From Bifidobacteriaceae bacterium (GTDB lineage: Bacteria > Actinomycetota > Actinomycetes > Actinomycetales > WQXJ01): 42,551 nucleotides of DNA. The notes below the pieces were generated by a model. That model worked only from the letters and a program-made list of their open reading frames with translations, had not been told where the DNA came from and did not search any database. Every line of letters starts with the position of its first letter. Position 1 is the stretch's first letter. The stretch covers positions 1-42,551 of the forward strand of contig JAIRXP010000110.1 in assembly GCA_031268215.1 (NCBI GenBank), in the 5' to 3' direction. The position numbers and the translations under genes are program-made. Below, in pieces: positions 24,170-32,558 of this stretch.

Positions 24170-24175
24170 TACGCT
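24170..24175 (+). promoter_or_regulatory. -10-like TACGCT before the acyl-CoA synthetase gene
   Basis: TACGCT ends 7 nt before the GTG at 24183 and no Shine-Dalgarno site is present. A second hexamer, TAGGTT (24165-24170), is an alternative. Confidence 0.4.
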
Positions 24176-24182
24176 TGGGTAC

Positions 24183-25964
24183 GTGGTAGCCACATCGAGC
24201 CGGCCATGGCTCTCAAAATACGCCCCAGGTGTCCCGGCGGAAATCCCCAGCCCAACCCAACCCGTGTACGGCGGACTGGAACAGGCCGCGCGGCTCTACC
24301 GCAAGCGTCCAGCCGTGGAGTTCATGGGCCGGCGCACAACCTATGCCGAGTTGATCGACCAGGTCTCTCGCGCCGCCGAGGTGCTTCGGGCGCACGGCGT
24401 TGGTAAGGGCTCGATCATCGCGATCGCCTTGCCAAACTGCCCCCAGCACGTGGTGGCGTTCTACGCCGCCATGCGACTGGGCGCCATAGTCGCTGAACAT
24501 AACCCCACTTATGGGGCCGTCCAGTTTGCCCACCAACTCAAGGATTGCGGCGCCACTCACTTGATCGCCTGGGACAAGGCACTTGAATCGGTAGCCGGGG
24601 CGATGCGCGCCGAGCCAACCGTGGCAGCCAAGATGGAAGTCGCATTCAGCGTTGATCTGACCGCCGCGTTGCCCGCTTCCAAGCGGTTCGCGTTGCGTCT
24701 GCCCTTGCCGAGGGCCCGGGCCCTACGCGAAGACATGACGGTTGTGGGGGCGAATCCCGCGCTGCCGGGAGTCCGCGTCACGAGCTGGGAAAAGGCCGTC
24801 AAGCGGGCCCGGCGGCTGGACCCATGGGTGCCGGGCGCCAGCATTGATGACATCGCCCTCCTGCAATACACCGGCGGCACCACTGGTGTCCCCAAGGGCG
24901 CCATCCTCAGTCATCGCAACTTGGTGGCCAACGCCACCCAATCGGTCTGCTGGGTGGCGGGCCTGCGGCCCGGGGATGAGACGTTTTACGCCGTCTTGCC
25001 GTTCTTCCATGCGTTCGGGATGAACCTCTGCTTGGTCGCTCCGCAGTTGGTGGGGGCGACCATCGTAGTGTTCCCCAAGTTCAGCGTCGATATGGTGCTG
25101 GCCGCGCACAAGCACACCCCGGCTACTCTCTTCCCGGGCGTGCCGCCCATGTTTGACCGCCTGGAACGGGCGGCTAGCGAACGCGGGGCGAGCCTGCAGG
25201 GAATCCGTCACGCCATCTGTGGGGCCATGGCGGTTACACCCGCCGTGGCGGAACGCTGGGAAGCCGCGACCGGCGGCCTGCTGGTGGGGGGCTACGGATT
25301 GACGGAAGCCTCGCCCATTGTGGGCGGCAACCCGACCACCGAATTGCGGCGGCCTGACTGCATAGGACTGCCGTTCCCCAGCACGGAAGCCCGGATAGTT
25401 GACCCGGCTGATCCCTCCCGTGACCTGCCGGAAGGCGAAGCCGGAGAGCTATTAGTCAGGGGACCTCAAGTGTTCTCGGGTTACTGGAATGACCCCGTGG
25501 AAACGGCTGCCGTTTTGACCCCCGATGGCTGGTTGCGTACCGGAGACCTGGTAGTTATGGAGCCGGATGGATTCCTCCGCTTAGTTGACCGGATCAAAGA
25601 GATCATAGTTACGGGCGGCTTCAATGTGTACCCATCACAGATTGAAAAGGAACTGGCGCTAATGCCGGAGATTCTTGATGTGGCCGTGGTCGGAATGCCC
25701 TCGGGTGACCTGGGGGAGCGGGTAGTCGCGGCGGTTGTGTTAGCGCCGGGAGCGAAGCTGGAACTTGAGCAAGTGGTCGAATGGGGCCGACAAAGATTGG
25801 CTCGTTATGCTGTCCCGCGCGAACTATTCGTGGTCCAGGATTTGCCCCGTTCACAGATTGGCAAGGCCTTGCGCCGCATTGTCCGGACCCAGATCCTTGA
25901 GGGTTCCACGGTTCAGGCAGCACCCGCGAAATCCCCCGGTTTGCCATTGGCCTCGGCCCCTTAG
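24183..25964 (+). CDS. Long-chain acyl-CoA synthetase (AMP-binding, FadD-like)
   Basis: 593 aa from the GTG at 24183. It activates a fatty acid to acyl-AMP and then acyl-CoA. Motifs: P-loop LLQYTGGTTGVPKGAILSHRN (about residue 225), GYGLTEASP, GWLRTGDLV and the hinge DRIKEIIVTGGFNVYPSQIE, then the C-terminal catalytic Lys in RSQIGKALRR. No TM or signal peptide is seen; it is cytoplasmic or membrane-associated. It has no operon partner: both neighbours are unrelated and a hairpin lies upstream. Chain-length preference cannot be read from sequence. Related families (other acid-CoA ligases) are possible, but the FadD-like layout fits best. Confidence 0.9.
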   Translation: MVATSSRPWLSKYAPGVPAEIPSPTQPVYGGLEQAARLYRKRPAVEFMGRRTTYAELIDQVSRAAEVLRAHGVGKGSIIAIALPNCPQHVVAFYAAMRLGAIVAEHNPTYGAVQFAHQLKDCGATHLIAWDKALESVAGAMRAEPTVAAKMEVAFSVDLTAALPASKRFALRLPLPRARALREDMTVVGANPALPGVRVTSWEKAVKRARRLDPWVPGASIDDIALLQYTGGTTGVPKGAILSHRNLVANATQSVCWVAGLRPGDETFYAVLPFFHAFGMNLCLVAPQLVGATIVVFPKFSVDMVLAAHKHTPATLFPGVPPMFDRLERAASERGASLQGIRHAICGAMAVTPAVAERWEAATGGLLVGGYGLTEASPIVGGNPTTELRRPDCIGLPFPSTEARIVDPADPSRDLPEGEAGELLVRGPQVFSGYWNDPVETAAVLTPDGWLRTGDLVVMEPDGFLRLVDRIKEIIVTGGFNVYPSQIEKELALMPEILDVAVVGMPSGDLGERVVAAVVLAPGAKLELEQVVEWGRQRLARYAVPRELFVVQDLPRSQIGKALRRIVRTQILEGSTVQAAPAKSPGLPLASAP

Positions 25965-26001
25965 GGCCGCCCCAGATACCCCCTGAGTTAGGTACTGGCA
26001 A

Positions 26002-26583
26002 ATGGGCGATGACGCTGAACGCGGCGTGTACGACCGGGGTGACCGGCTGGATGTGTGTGGTGCGCGACTGCGGGGGCGGGACTTTTCCGGGCGCCGGTTG
26101 ACGAATGGGTTCCTGGCGGTGGCGTCGCGGTTTGAGGACTGCAAGTTTGACGGGATACTTGTTGACAGTCTCGCTTTTGGCGCTGGCTCGGCGCTGTCTG
26201 AGTATGTCGGGTGCAGTTTTGACGGAGCGAGCCTGGCGGCGAGCAGCGGTGATGTCGCGCGGTTTGTCAGGTGTTCGTTTGAAAATGTGCGGATCCGGGA
26301 CTGGTATTGCTGGGAAGTGGAGTTTGTGGATTGCGTGTTTTCGGGTGTGTTGCGGAATGTGGTCTTTGACGGACAGGTGCCGGAGATGAATCGTGGGCGG
26401 GCGGGGCGAGATGTGAATGAATTCATTGGGAATGATTTCTCGCGGGCCGACCTCCGGGGTGTCACTTTTCGAGGCGGAATTGACTTAGGACGTCAGCGTT
26501 TGCCGGAGGGCGGAGATTATACGCATTTGTCTGACGACGAGAGCAGTTGGGGGTGCTGGCAGTGGCTGGCGGATTGGCGCTGA
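26002..26583 (+). CDS. Pentapeptide-repeat protein
   Basis: 193 aa. Repeats of the A(D/N)LXX type with central Phe or Leu run through it: ARLRGRDFSGRRLTN, SRFEDCKFDGILVD, CSFDGASLA, CSFENVRI, CVFSGVLRNVVFDG, NDFSRADLRGVTFRG. These form a right-handed quadrilateral beta-helix. Family members include Qnr-type gyrase protectors and immunity-like proteins. It is rich in TTT, TGT and GGT codons compared with its neighbours and has no clear RBS, both signs of recent transfer. It ends in a Trp-rich tail (WGCWQWLADWR). No partner gene is evident, so its target is unknown. Confidence 0.75.
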   Translation: MGDDAERGVYDRGDRLDVCGARLRGRDFSGRRLTNGFLAVASRFEDCKFDGILVDSLAFGAGSALSEYVGCSFDGASLAASSGDVARFVRCSFENVRIRDWYCWEVEFVDCVFSGVLRNVVFDGQVPEMNRGRAGRDVNEFIGNDFSRADLRGVTFRGGIDLGRQRLPEGGDYTHLSDDESSWGCWQWLADWR

Positions 26584-26602
26584 CCTTGGAGAAGACCGGG
26601 GT

Positions 26603-27301
26603 TTAGTTCGCGCCGTTCAAGAATTCTTCACGCAAGTACGGATTGGTTTCCCTTTCTATCGCCATGCTGGTAGCGGGGCCGTGGCCGGGAAGTAAGCGGG
26701 CGGCATCGGGCAACGAAAGGACCTGGCGCCGCAGCGAACGGCGCATGGCGGCCGGGTCGCCTACCCGGAAATCGGTGCGCCCAATGGACCCGGCGAACAC
26801 AACGTCCCCGGTGAACGCCACCGGCCCGGTGCCGTCCTCAAGCAGCAGCAGGGTGCAGCCCGGCGTGTGCCCAGGCGCGTGCCGCAACTGGAATTCCATA
26901 CCGCCGATGCCGCATACTCCAGTTTCGCTCCCACTATCCAGTTGATATTCGCGCACGTCGGGAGGCTCATGGAAACCGTCCGGGAAGAGGGAATGAATCA
27001 TCGGGGCGGCATCGGGAGTTAACGCGGCGACGGGATCGGTCAAGAACGGGCGGTCCGCGCCGTGAATGTACAGGGGAACGTTCCAGGTGTCCGCCAGGTA
27101 GGCAGCGGCGGCGATGTGGTCTATGTGCCCGTGGGTGGCGAGCACCGCTGCCGGGTCCCGGCCGAGTGCCTGGACGGCCGCGACGCAAGGCTGGGCAGCG
27201 TGCTGGCCTGGGTCGATCACGACACATTGATTGCCATGTTCGGGTCCCACCACGTACCAGTTGGCTTGGAAGATGCCGGACGAGCCGCTGGTTATACGCA
27301 T
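26603..27301 (-). CDS. MBL-fold metallo-hydrolase (glyoxalase II-like)
   Basis: Start is ATG at 27301; an in-frame TTG precedes it. 232 aa. The metal-binding motif THGHIDHIAA (HxHxDH) lies near residue 60, RHAPGHTPGC supplies a further His, FTGDVVFAGSIGRTD the bridging Asp, and LLPGHGPATS the last His. This is the glyoxalase II / persulfide dioxygenase-like branch of the metallo-beta-lactamase fold. Exact substrate cannot be assigned. There is no Shine-Dalgarno site and TATCCT lies 6 nt upstream, consistent with a leaderless transcript. It stands alone, convergent with the pentapeptide gene. Confidence 0.88.
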   Translation of the reverse strand: MRITSGSSGIFQANWYVVGPEHGNQCVVIDPGQHAAQPCVAAVQALGRDPAAVLATHGHIDHIAAAAYLADTWNVPLYIHGADRPFLTDPVAALTPDAAPMIHSLFPDGFHEPPDVREYQLDSGSETGVCGIGGMEFQLRHAPGHTPGCTLLLLEDGTGPVAFTGDVVFAGSIGRTDFRVGDPAAMRRSLRRQVLSLPDAARLLPGHGPATSMAIERETNPYLREEFLNGAN

Positions 27302-27307
27302 CAAGGC

Positions 27308-27313
27308 AGGATA
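27308..27313 (-). promoter_or_regulatory. -10-like TATCCT before the MBL hydrolase gene
   Basis: On the minus strand TATCCT is followed by 6 nt and the ATG at 27301. No RBS is present and no clear -35. Confidence 0.4.
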
Positions 27314-27431
27314 CCGAACTAGCGATGTGCCCCTAGTTGGGCTTCATGGCATGGCGCTGGGCCGACGCGGTGGATATCGCCGCGGGCCGGCCCAGCCCTG
27401 CCGCGCGTCGGATTGACGCTGGCGGCGCCGC

Positions 27432-29006
27432 CTAGAGGGCGGCGCGGATCGCGCTGGGCAGCTCCCGGTCAACGGCCTCCCAATACTCGAAGAATCGCGC
27501 TTTGACTTCCGGCCTGGTCAGGCCGCGATACTGCCCGGCCAGGGTGTCCACGAACCGGCCGCTGGCCGGGGCATCAAAGACCTCCGCGATCATGGTTCTG
27601 GCCTGGGAGAAGTCATTGTCTTCGGCGTGGAGGCTGGCCGCGGAGCGGACCAATTCGCCGTCTTGGGACCAACCTGGTGATTCGGAAGGTGCCGTGGGCG
27701 CACCGCCGGATGAGGCCAGGGCGGCCGGACCGCCCAGCGAGTTCGGTGCGTAAACCGGTGCCGAGGCTGGATCAACCGTGAAGCGCATGGCGCCATCGCG
27801 AGTATAGGAATGGACATCTGTCCGGGGCGCGTTGACCGGTAGCTGGGACGAATTCGTTCCCACCCGGTAGCGGTGCGCATCCGAATAGGCGAACATGCGG
27901 GCCAGCAGCATCTTGTCTGGGCTGACGGAAATGCCCGGCACCAGGTTGGACGGCGCGAAGGTGGCCTGTTCAATCTGGCTGAAGTAGTTCTCCGGATTGC
28001 GGTTCAGGGTGAGCCGTCCAACCTCCGTCAGCGGATAGTCTTCATGCGGCCAGATCTTGGTCAGGTCGAACGGATTGAAACGGTAGTTTTTGGCTTCCTC
28101 ATAGGGCATGACCTGCACCTTCATGGTCCAGGACGGGTAGTCGCCACGCTCAATCGCGTCCCACAGGTCACGGATGTAGTGGTCGGCATCGGTACCGGCG
28201 AGCTGGTCCGCTTCCGTCGCGGTGATGTTGCGGACGCCTTGGTGGGATAGGAAGTGGTACTTGACCCAGAACCTCTCGCCTTGAGCGTTGACCCATTGGT
28301 AAGTGTGTGAGGAATACCCCTGCATGTGACGCCAGCTCAGCGGGACTCCACGGTCACCCATCAAGTAGGTCACTTGATGGGCGGTTTCCGGCGACAGCGT
28401 CCAAAAGTCCCACTGCATGTCAAGATCCCGCAAGTGCGATCCAGGCATGCGTTTCTGGGAATGGATGAAGTCTGGGAACTTCATTCCGTCGCGGATGAAG
28501 AAGACCGGTGTGTTATTGCCAACCATGTCGTAGTTGCCCTGGGAGGTGTAGAACTTCAGGGCGAATCCGCGCACGTCGCGCCAAGTGTCCGGGCTACCCA
28601 GTTCACCAGCAACGGATGAGAAGCGAGCCAGCAGCTCCGTCTGGGCTCCCGGTTGGAACAGGGCCGCTTTGGTCCATTGACTGACATCCTGTGTGACCTC
28701 GAACCGGCCAAAGGCGCCGCCGCCTTTGGCATGGACCACCCGTTCCGGAATCCGTTCCCGGTTGAATTGGGCGAGCTTCTCCACCAGGTAGTGGTCATGG
28801 AGGGCGATGGCGCCGTCCGCACTTACGCAGAGTGAGTGCTCATCGGATCCGGCGGGTGCGCCGTTGAGGGACGTTGTTGGGTGGACGGCCCCGGCCACGG
28901 CGGTGGCCCCGGCGCCGGCCACGGCGTTGGCCGGGTCCGCGGCCGGATCTGGGGCTGGTTTGGCGGCCGGGCGACCCGCTGGGCCGTTGGTTGGTGTGGT
29001 GTTCAT
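27432..29006 (-). CDS. katA: Monofunctional haem catalase
   Basis: The ATG at 29006 (MNTTPTNG) follows GAAGGAAA and overlaps the fur stop (ATGA); it gives 524 aa. It converts hydrogen peroxide to water and oxygen. Seen: the distal His region [17 protein letters not shown] (about residue 92), [18 protein letters not shown], and the proximal haem-ligand stretch [14 protein letters not shown] with its Tyr (about residue 372). The first 45 residues are Ala/Pro/Thr-rich and probably disordered, ahead of the conserved catalase core. The length is typical of small-subunit catalases. Coupling to a Fur-family gene points to peroxide- or iron-dependent control. Confidence 0.95.
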   Translation of the reverse strand: MNTTPTNGPAGRPAAKPAPDPAADPANAVAGAGATAVAGAVHPTTSLNGAPAGSDEHSLCVSADGAIALHDHYLVEKLAQFNRERIPERVVHAKGGGAFGRFEVTQDVSQWTKAALFQPGAQTELLARFSSVAGELGSPDTWRDVRGFALKFYTSQGNYDMVGNNTPVFFIRDGMKFPDFIHSQKRMPGSHLRDLDMQWDFWTLSPETAHQVTYLMGDRGVPLSWRHMQGYSSHTYQWVNAQGERFWVKYHFLSHQGVRNITATEADQLAGTDADHYIRDLWDAIERGDYPSWTMKVQVMPYEEAKNYRFNPFDLTKIWPHEDYPLTEVGRLTLNRNPENYFSQIEQATFAPSNLVPGISVSPDKMLLARMFAYSDAHRYRVGTNSSQLPVNAPRTDVHSYTRDGAMRFTVDPASAPVYAPNSLGGPAALASSGGAPTAPSESPGWSQDGELVRSAASLHAEDNDFSQARTMIAEVFDAPASGRFVDTLAGQYRGLTRPEVKARFFEYWEAVDRELPSAIRAAL

Positions 29007-29470
29007 GGCTTTTGTTTCCTTCGGTTGGGTTGGGTTTGGGAGGTGACCCGGCAATCCGGGCACAGCCCCCAATAGATGACTTCGGCCTCGTCGATTTCAA
29101 AGCCGTGGTCGTTCTGTGCTGTCAGGCAGGGCCGGTGCCCCACGGCGCAGTCCACGTCTTCGATTCTTTGGCAGGACCGGCAGATCAAGTGGTGATGGTT
29201 GTCCCCAGTGCGGGCCTCAAATAGCCGGGGATGCCCGGCCGGTTCGATTCGCCTGGCCAGGCCATGTTCAGCGAGCACGGCCAGTGCGTCATAGACGGTC
29301 TGGGTGGACACGGTGCCGAGCTTGTGCCGGACGGCGGCGGCGGCTTGGTCGGCGTCCAGGTGGCCGTCCGCCGCTAAGGCTTCGAGGACCGCCAGGCGGG
29401 GCGCGGTTACTCGCAGTCCCGCCTGGCGCAGGGCTTGTCTTGGGTCGTAGATGGTCCGCTGCTCTGCCAT
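29003..29470 (-). CDS. Fur/PerR-family repressor of the catalase gene
   Basis: 155 aa from the ATG at 29470 ([22 protein letters not shown]). The N-terminal winged helix ([26 protein letters not shown]... [21 protein letters not shown]) is followed by the metal-binding dimer domain: [24 protein letters not shown] with a CxxC, and a second CPDC near the C-terminus, the structural zinc site. It most likely senses peroxide or iron and represses its own operon including the catalase, as FurA does with katG in mycobacteria. It overlaps the catalase start by 4 nt. A dyad lies over the -35 region upstream. Confidence 0.9.
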   Translation of the reverse strand: MAEQRTIYDPRQALRQAGLRVTAPRLAVLEALAADGHLDADQAAAAVRHKLGTVSTQTVYDALAVLAEHGLARRIEPAGHPRLFEARTGDNHHHLICRSCQRIEDVDCAVGHRPCLTAQNDHGFEIDEAEVIYWGLCPDCRVTSQTQPNRRKQKP

Positions 29471-29477
29471 ACCGGTC

Positions 29478-29526
29478 AGCCTAGCGCCCAATCTGGAGGA
29501 AGTCCAATAACAGAATATTTCCAGAT
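29478..29526 (-). promoter_or_regulatory. fur-catalase promoter with overlapping dyad
   Basis: Minus strand: TTGGAC (29502-29507), an 18-nt spacer, TAGGCT (29478-29483), then 7 nt to the ATG at 29470, so probably leaderless. The dyad ATCTGGA (29491-29497) / TCCAGAT (29520-29526) brackets the -35 and an AT-rich core, and is a candidate Fur/PerR site. Confidence 0.5.
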
Positions 29527-29628
29527 AACCGGAGTGCCGCGGATGGGCCTGATGGCCCGACCGCCCGATGGCGGGGCAGCCGGGCGGACGGGTCGACGGA
29601 TCGATACCAAAATGTGACCAAAACAGGA

Positions 29629-29658
29629 TAGACAAAGAGTTCCTCTAACACTTAGAGT
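29629..29658 (+). promoter_or_regulatory. Promoter and dyad of the beta-glucoside operon
   Basis: TAGACA (29629-29634), 18 nt, TAGAGT (29653-29658). A perfect dyad CTCTAA-CAC-TTAGAG (29643-29657) lies on the -10, and AACAC (29647-29651) / GTGTT (29661-29665) extends it. A good candidate binding site for the ROK repressor encoded next. Confidence 0.6.
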
Positions 29659-29680
29659 ATGTGTTGAAGGAGGGACAGTC

Positions 29681-30919
29681 ATGGACCTTGTTAGCACGGA
29701 GCAGATCCGTCGCCGGAACCGCACGCAGGTTCTCGAAAGACTGATCCGCGAGGGCCCCTCCACGCGGATCGTCTTGGCTGCCCAGTGCGGGCTCTCGCCC
29801 GCCAGCGCGGCGAACATGATCCAAGACCTGCAAAGACAGGGCCTGGTGACGGTGAACGGCATCGAGCGGTCGAAGGGCGGACGGCCAAGCCTGCTGGTGG
29901 AAGCATCCGCGGACGCGGCCTTCTTCGTGGGCGCGGACGTTGGTGAGGCAGGGGTGACCGTGGGCCTATATGACCTGACGTTCGCACTGCGTGACTCCGC
30001 CAACACCGCGACGGCCTCGGCGGTGGCCTCCGTGGCGGAAAGCGCTCAAGCGATCAAGGGTGGCCTGGATGTGCTGCGCCAACGTAACCGCGAAGAGTGG
30101 AAGCGAGTCGGCGGCATCGGGCTGGCCTTACCGGGCATAGTCGATACGCAACACGCGGCGGGGCCAACGCTCTACGCGCAGAGCATCGGTTGGCCGCCCG
30201 TGGCGGTGGCGGACCTGTGCATGCACGGGGACATTCGCGTCACGGCGGATAACGGCGCCAAGGCCTACGCCCGGGCGGAGTTGTGGCGCGGCGCCGTCTC
30301 GCACCAGGAAGAGGCCGAATGTGCGGTAGTGGTGTTGTTGGGCAGAGGACTTGGCATGGGGATCCTCAACCACGGCAAGATCATGCGCGGGCTGTCGTCA
30401 AGCGCGGGCGAACTTGGCCACATGAAGGTCACCACCGGCGGACGGCTATGCACCTGCGGCGCACGCGGCTGTCTCGAAGCACTCATTGGCGGCGAGGCGA
30501 TCCTGGCCCGCTGGGTTGAGGGCGGAGGGGCGCCCATGGCGAGTGAAGAAGAATGCGTTGAGCACATCCTGGCGACCGCGAATAAGGATCCGTTGGCTGG
30601 TGAATTGCTGGATGAGACGGTCACCTACCTGGCGACCGGTTTGTCGAATGTGGTCAACATGGTCAACCCCGGGCTCTGCGTGATTGGCGGCTGGCTGGGC
30701 CAAGAATTGATGAAAAGCCGGGGGAGTGAAATCGAAGCCAAGACCCGCCAGTTCGCACTGCGACACCCGGCCCAACAGGTCCAGGTCGCTGGAACAGAGC
30801 TTGGCAGAAACGCGGTCGCCTTGGGCGGCGCGCTAGCCGCATTTGGGGACTTCATGGAGAACCTCGATCCGGCTGTACCGGTTAAGCACGCCCGCCCTGA
30901 GGCCTCGGTTGGGCATTGA
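29681..30919 (+). CDS. ROK-family transcriptional repressor (NagC/Mlc type)
   Basis: 412 aa; GAAGGAGGG precedes the ATG. The N-terminal HTH (RRRNRTQVLERLIREGPSTRIVLAAQCGLSPASAANMIQDLQRQGLV) joins a ROK sugar-binding domain. The zinc motif CTCGARGCLE (CxCGxxGCxE) is intact, and GELGHMK supplies the sugar-contact His region. The phosphate-binding segment (VGADVGEAGVTVGLYDL) departs from the kinase DxGxT pattern, consistent with a repressor rather than a kinase. It lies first in a run with a sugar-binding lipoprotein, two permeases, GH1 and GH3, so it probably responds to a beta-glucoside or glucose derivative and controls that operon. Confidence 0.92.
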   Translation: MDLVSTEQIRRRNRTQVLERLIREGPSTRIVLAAQCGLSPASAANMIQDLQRQGLVTVNGIERSKGGRPSLLVEASADAAFFVGADVGEAGVTVGLYDLTFALRDSANTATASAVASVAESAQAIKGGLDVLRQRNREEWKRVGGIGLALPGIVDTQHAAGPTLYAQSIGWPPVAVADLCMHGDIRVTADNGAKAYARAELWRGAVSHQEEAECAVVVLLGRGLGMGILNHGKIMRGLSSSAGELGHMKVTTGGRLCTCGARGCLEALIGGEAILARWVEGGGAPMASEEECVEHILATANKDPLAGELLDETVTYLATGLSNVVNMVNPGLCVIGGWLGQELMKSRGSEIEAKTRQFALRHPAQQVQVAGTELGRNAVALGGALAAFGDFMENLDPAVPVKHARPEASVGH

Positions 30920-30980
30920 AGCCAAGCCAGGCAAACAGGGCCTACTACAACAGCAATCAGTCTCAAGGAGGAAACACATC

Positions 30981-32273
30981 ATGCGTTCCAAGAAAGCTCG
31001 TCCAATAGCATTGGGCGCGGCGATGGCGATGACGCTCGCCATTGCCCTATCTGCCTGCGGGGAAGACGGCGGTGATGGCAAAGCCGCTGATGGAAAACCA
31101 GCTGGCACAGTCAAGGTCTTAGCGGTAGAAGGCCCTGAAACCGACGCCTTGGAGGAAGGTGCCAAGGCCTTCACCAAGGAGAGCGGAATCGCGGTCACAG
31201 TTGACAAGGTCGCACGCGACCTGTGGTCACAGCGGAAAGTCGCGGAACTGGCGCAAGACGCGGGCACCTATGACGTGGTGTTCGTGGGAGGTGGCGATGA
31301 TTCACAGTGGCTCTTGGAACATGCCCACGTCCAGGACCTCGCGCCGCATCTGGGTGACGACGTAGTCAACGACATTGTCAACCATGAGCTCTTCACCAGA
31401 GACGACGGGTCATTCGTAGGTGCGCCGCAGTACCTGAATTTCCCCATGCTCTTCTACCGCGCTGACCTGTTTGGCGATCCGGGCGAACAGAAGGTGTTCA
31501 AGGACAAGTATGGGCGGGATCTGGCGGTGCCAACCACATTTGACGAGCTGGTTGAGGTCGCGGAGTTCTTCCACCGCCCACCGGAACTCTACGGGACATG
31601 CATTGGCGGCGTGGACTGGTCAGTCTTCATCGACGACACCTACTTCACCTACGGTCAGGACTCCAACTTTGGAGATCTGGACACCGGCGAACTGACCCTG
31701 AATTCGCCTGAGCACATCAAGTCGCTCCAGTACATCAAGGACTTGACGGCTTTCAACGCGCCGGGCTGGGAGACTCAGAGCTTCTTCGATTGTGATAACC
31801 AGGTTCAGGCCGGCACGGTAGCTCTCTACCAGAACTGGCTGTACGCGTGGGACGTGCTGAAAGAGCCCATGGGTGACAAGATCGCCATGGCCCCGCCGCC
31901 AGGAGCCAAGACCCACCTCGGAGCGATGCTGGCGACCATCCCGGAAGCGGCACCTAATCCAGAAGGCGCTGGCGAGTTCATCGCGTGGATGCTGACCGAC
32001 GCCTATCAGCTTGACCAAACTGAAGCCACCGGCAACTTGCCGGTCCGCCTGAGCCAGCTTGATTCGGCGGATTTCGCTGAAGCGCTTGATCAAATAGGGA
32101 TGCTGAAAGATGTCGCGCAGCGTCTGACCTATCAGTTCACCACCTGGTCCGGGGAACTCTCGACTGGTGTAGCGGAGGCGATAGCCAAGGTTTACCAGGG
32201 CGAAATGACGCCGACGGAAGCGGCCAATTGGTTACAGAACGATAAGTTCGCGGGGCGCAAGGCTCTGGAATGA
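30981..32273 (+). CDS. ABC sugar transporter binding lipoprotein (family 1)
   Basis: Start is ATG at 30981 behind AGGAGG, giving 430 aa. A lipoprotein signal peptide ends at LSAC with the lipidated Cys at about residue 26, so the protein sits on the outer face of the membrane. The rest is a type-1 solute-binding fold: VLAVEGPETDALEEGAKAFTKESGI... KVARDLWSQRKVAELAQ... TYDVVFVGGGDDSQWLLEHA. Aromatic residues in WSVFIDDTYFTYGQD and YQNWLYAWDV suit a sugar site. The stop overlaps the permease start. Substrate inferred from the GH1 and GH3 genes: beta-glucosides or cello-oligosaccharides. Confidence 0.92.
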   Translation: MRSKKARPIALGAAMAMTLAIALSACGEDGGDGKAADGKPAGTVKVLAVEGPETDALEEGAKAFTKESGIAVTVDKVARDLWSQRKVAELAQDAGTYDVVFVGGGDDSQWLLEHAHVQDLAPHLGDDVVNDIVNHELFTRDDGSFVGAPQYLNFPMLFYRADLFGDPGEQKVFKDKYGRDLAVPTTFDELVEVAEFFHRPPELYGTCIGGVDWSVFIDDTYFTYGQDSNFGDLDTGELTLNSPEHIKSLQYIKDLTAFNAPGWETQSFFDCDNQVQAGTVALYQNWLYAWDVLKEPMGDKIAMAPPPGAKTHLGAMLATIPEAAPNPEGAGEFIAWMLTDAYQLDQTEATGNLPVRLSQLDSADFAEALDQIGMLKDVAQRLTYQFTTWSGELSTGVAEAIAKVYQGEMTPTEAANWLQNDKFAGRKALE

Positions 32274-32558
32274 CACGTTCGGAGCCTCCGGGAGCGGTGC
32301 CGGGCGGGAAACCCCCGGCGCCGTCCCCGGCCTTTGGCCCAAAACCGCATCTGAAACGGGGCCGAGGCGTCGGCGAGGACCGGCCGGCGGCCCAGACGGT
32401 CAGCAAGGGCGTTGGGGACACCGGCGACCGCCACCCCGACCACCGCCACAGCAGCCGCCACCACGTGGGCCGGGCCGGCGGCCAAGGGTCGCGGTCGGGC
32501 CGCCGCCGGCGCACCGGTCTGGCTTTCGCGGCGCCGGCCGTGGCCTTCGTGGGCCTAG

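Noticed and set aside
27427..27443. Terminator at the catalase stop
   Set aside because: A GCCGCC/GGCGGC stem covers the stop codon, but it is short, inside GC-only sequence and lacks a T-tract, so chance is likely.
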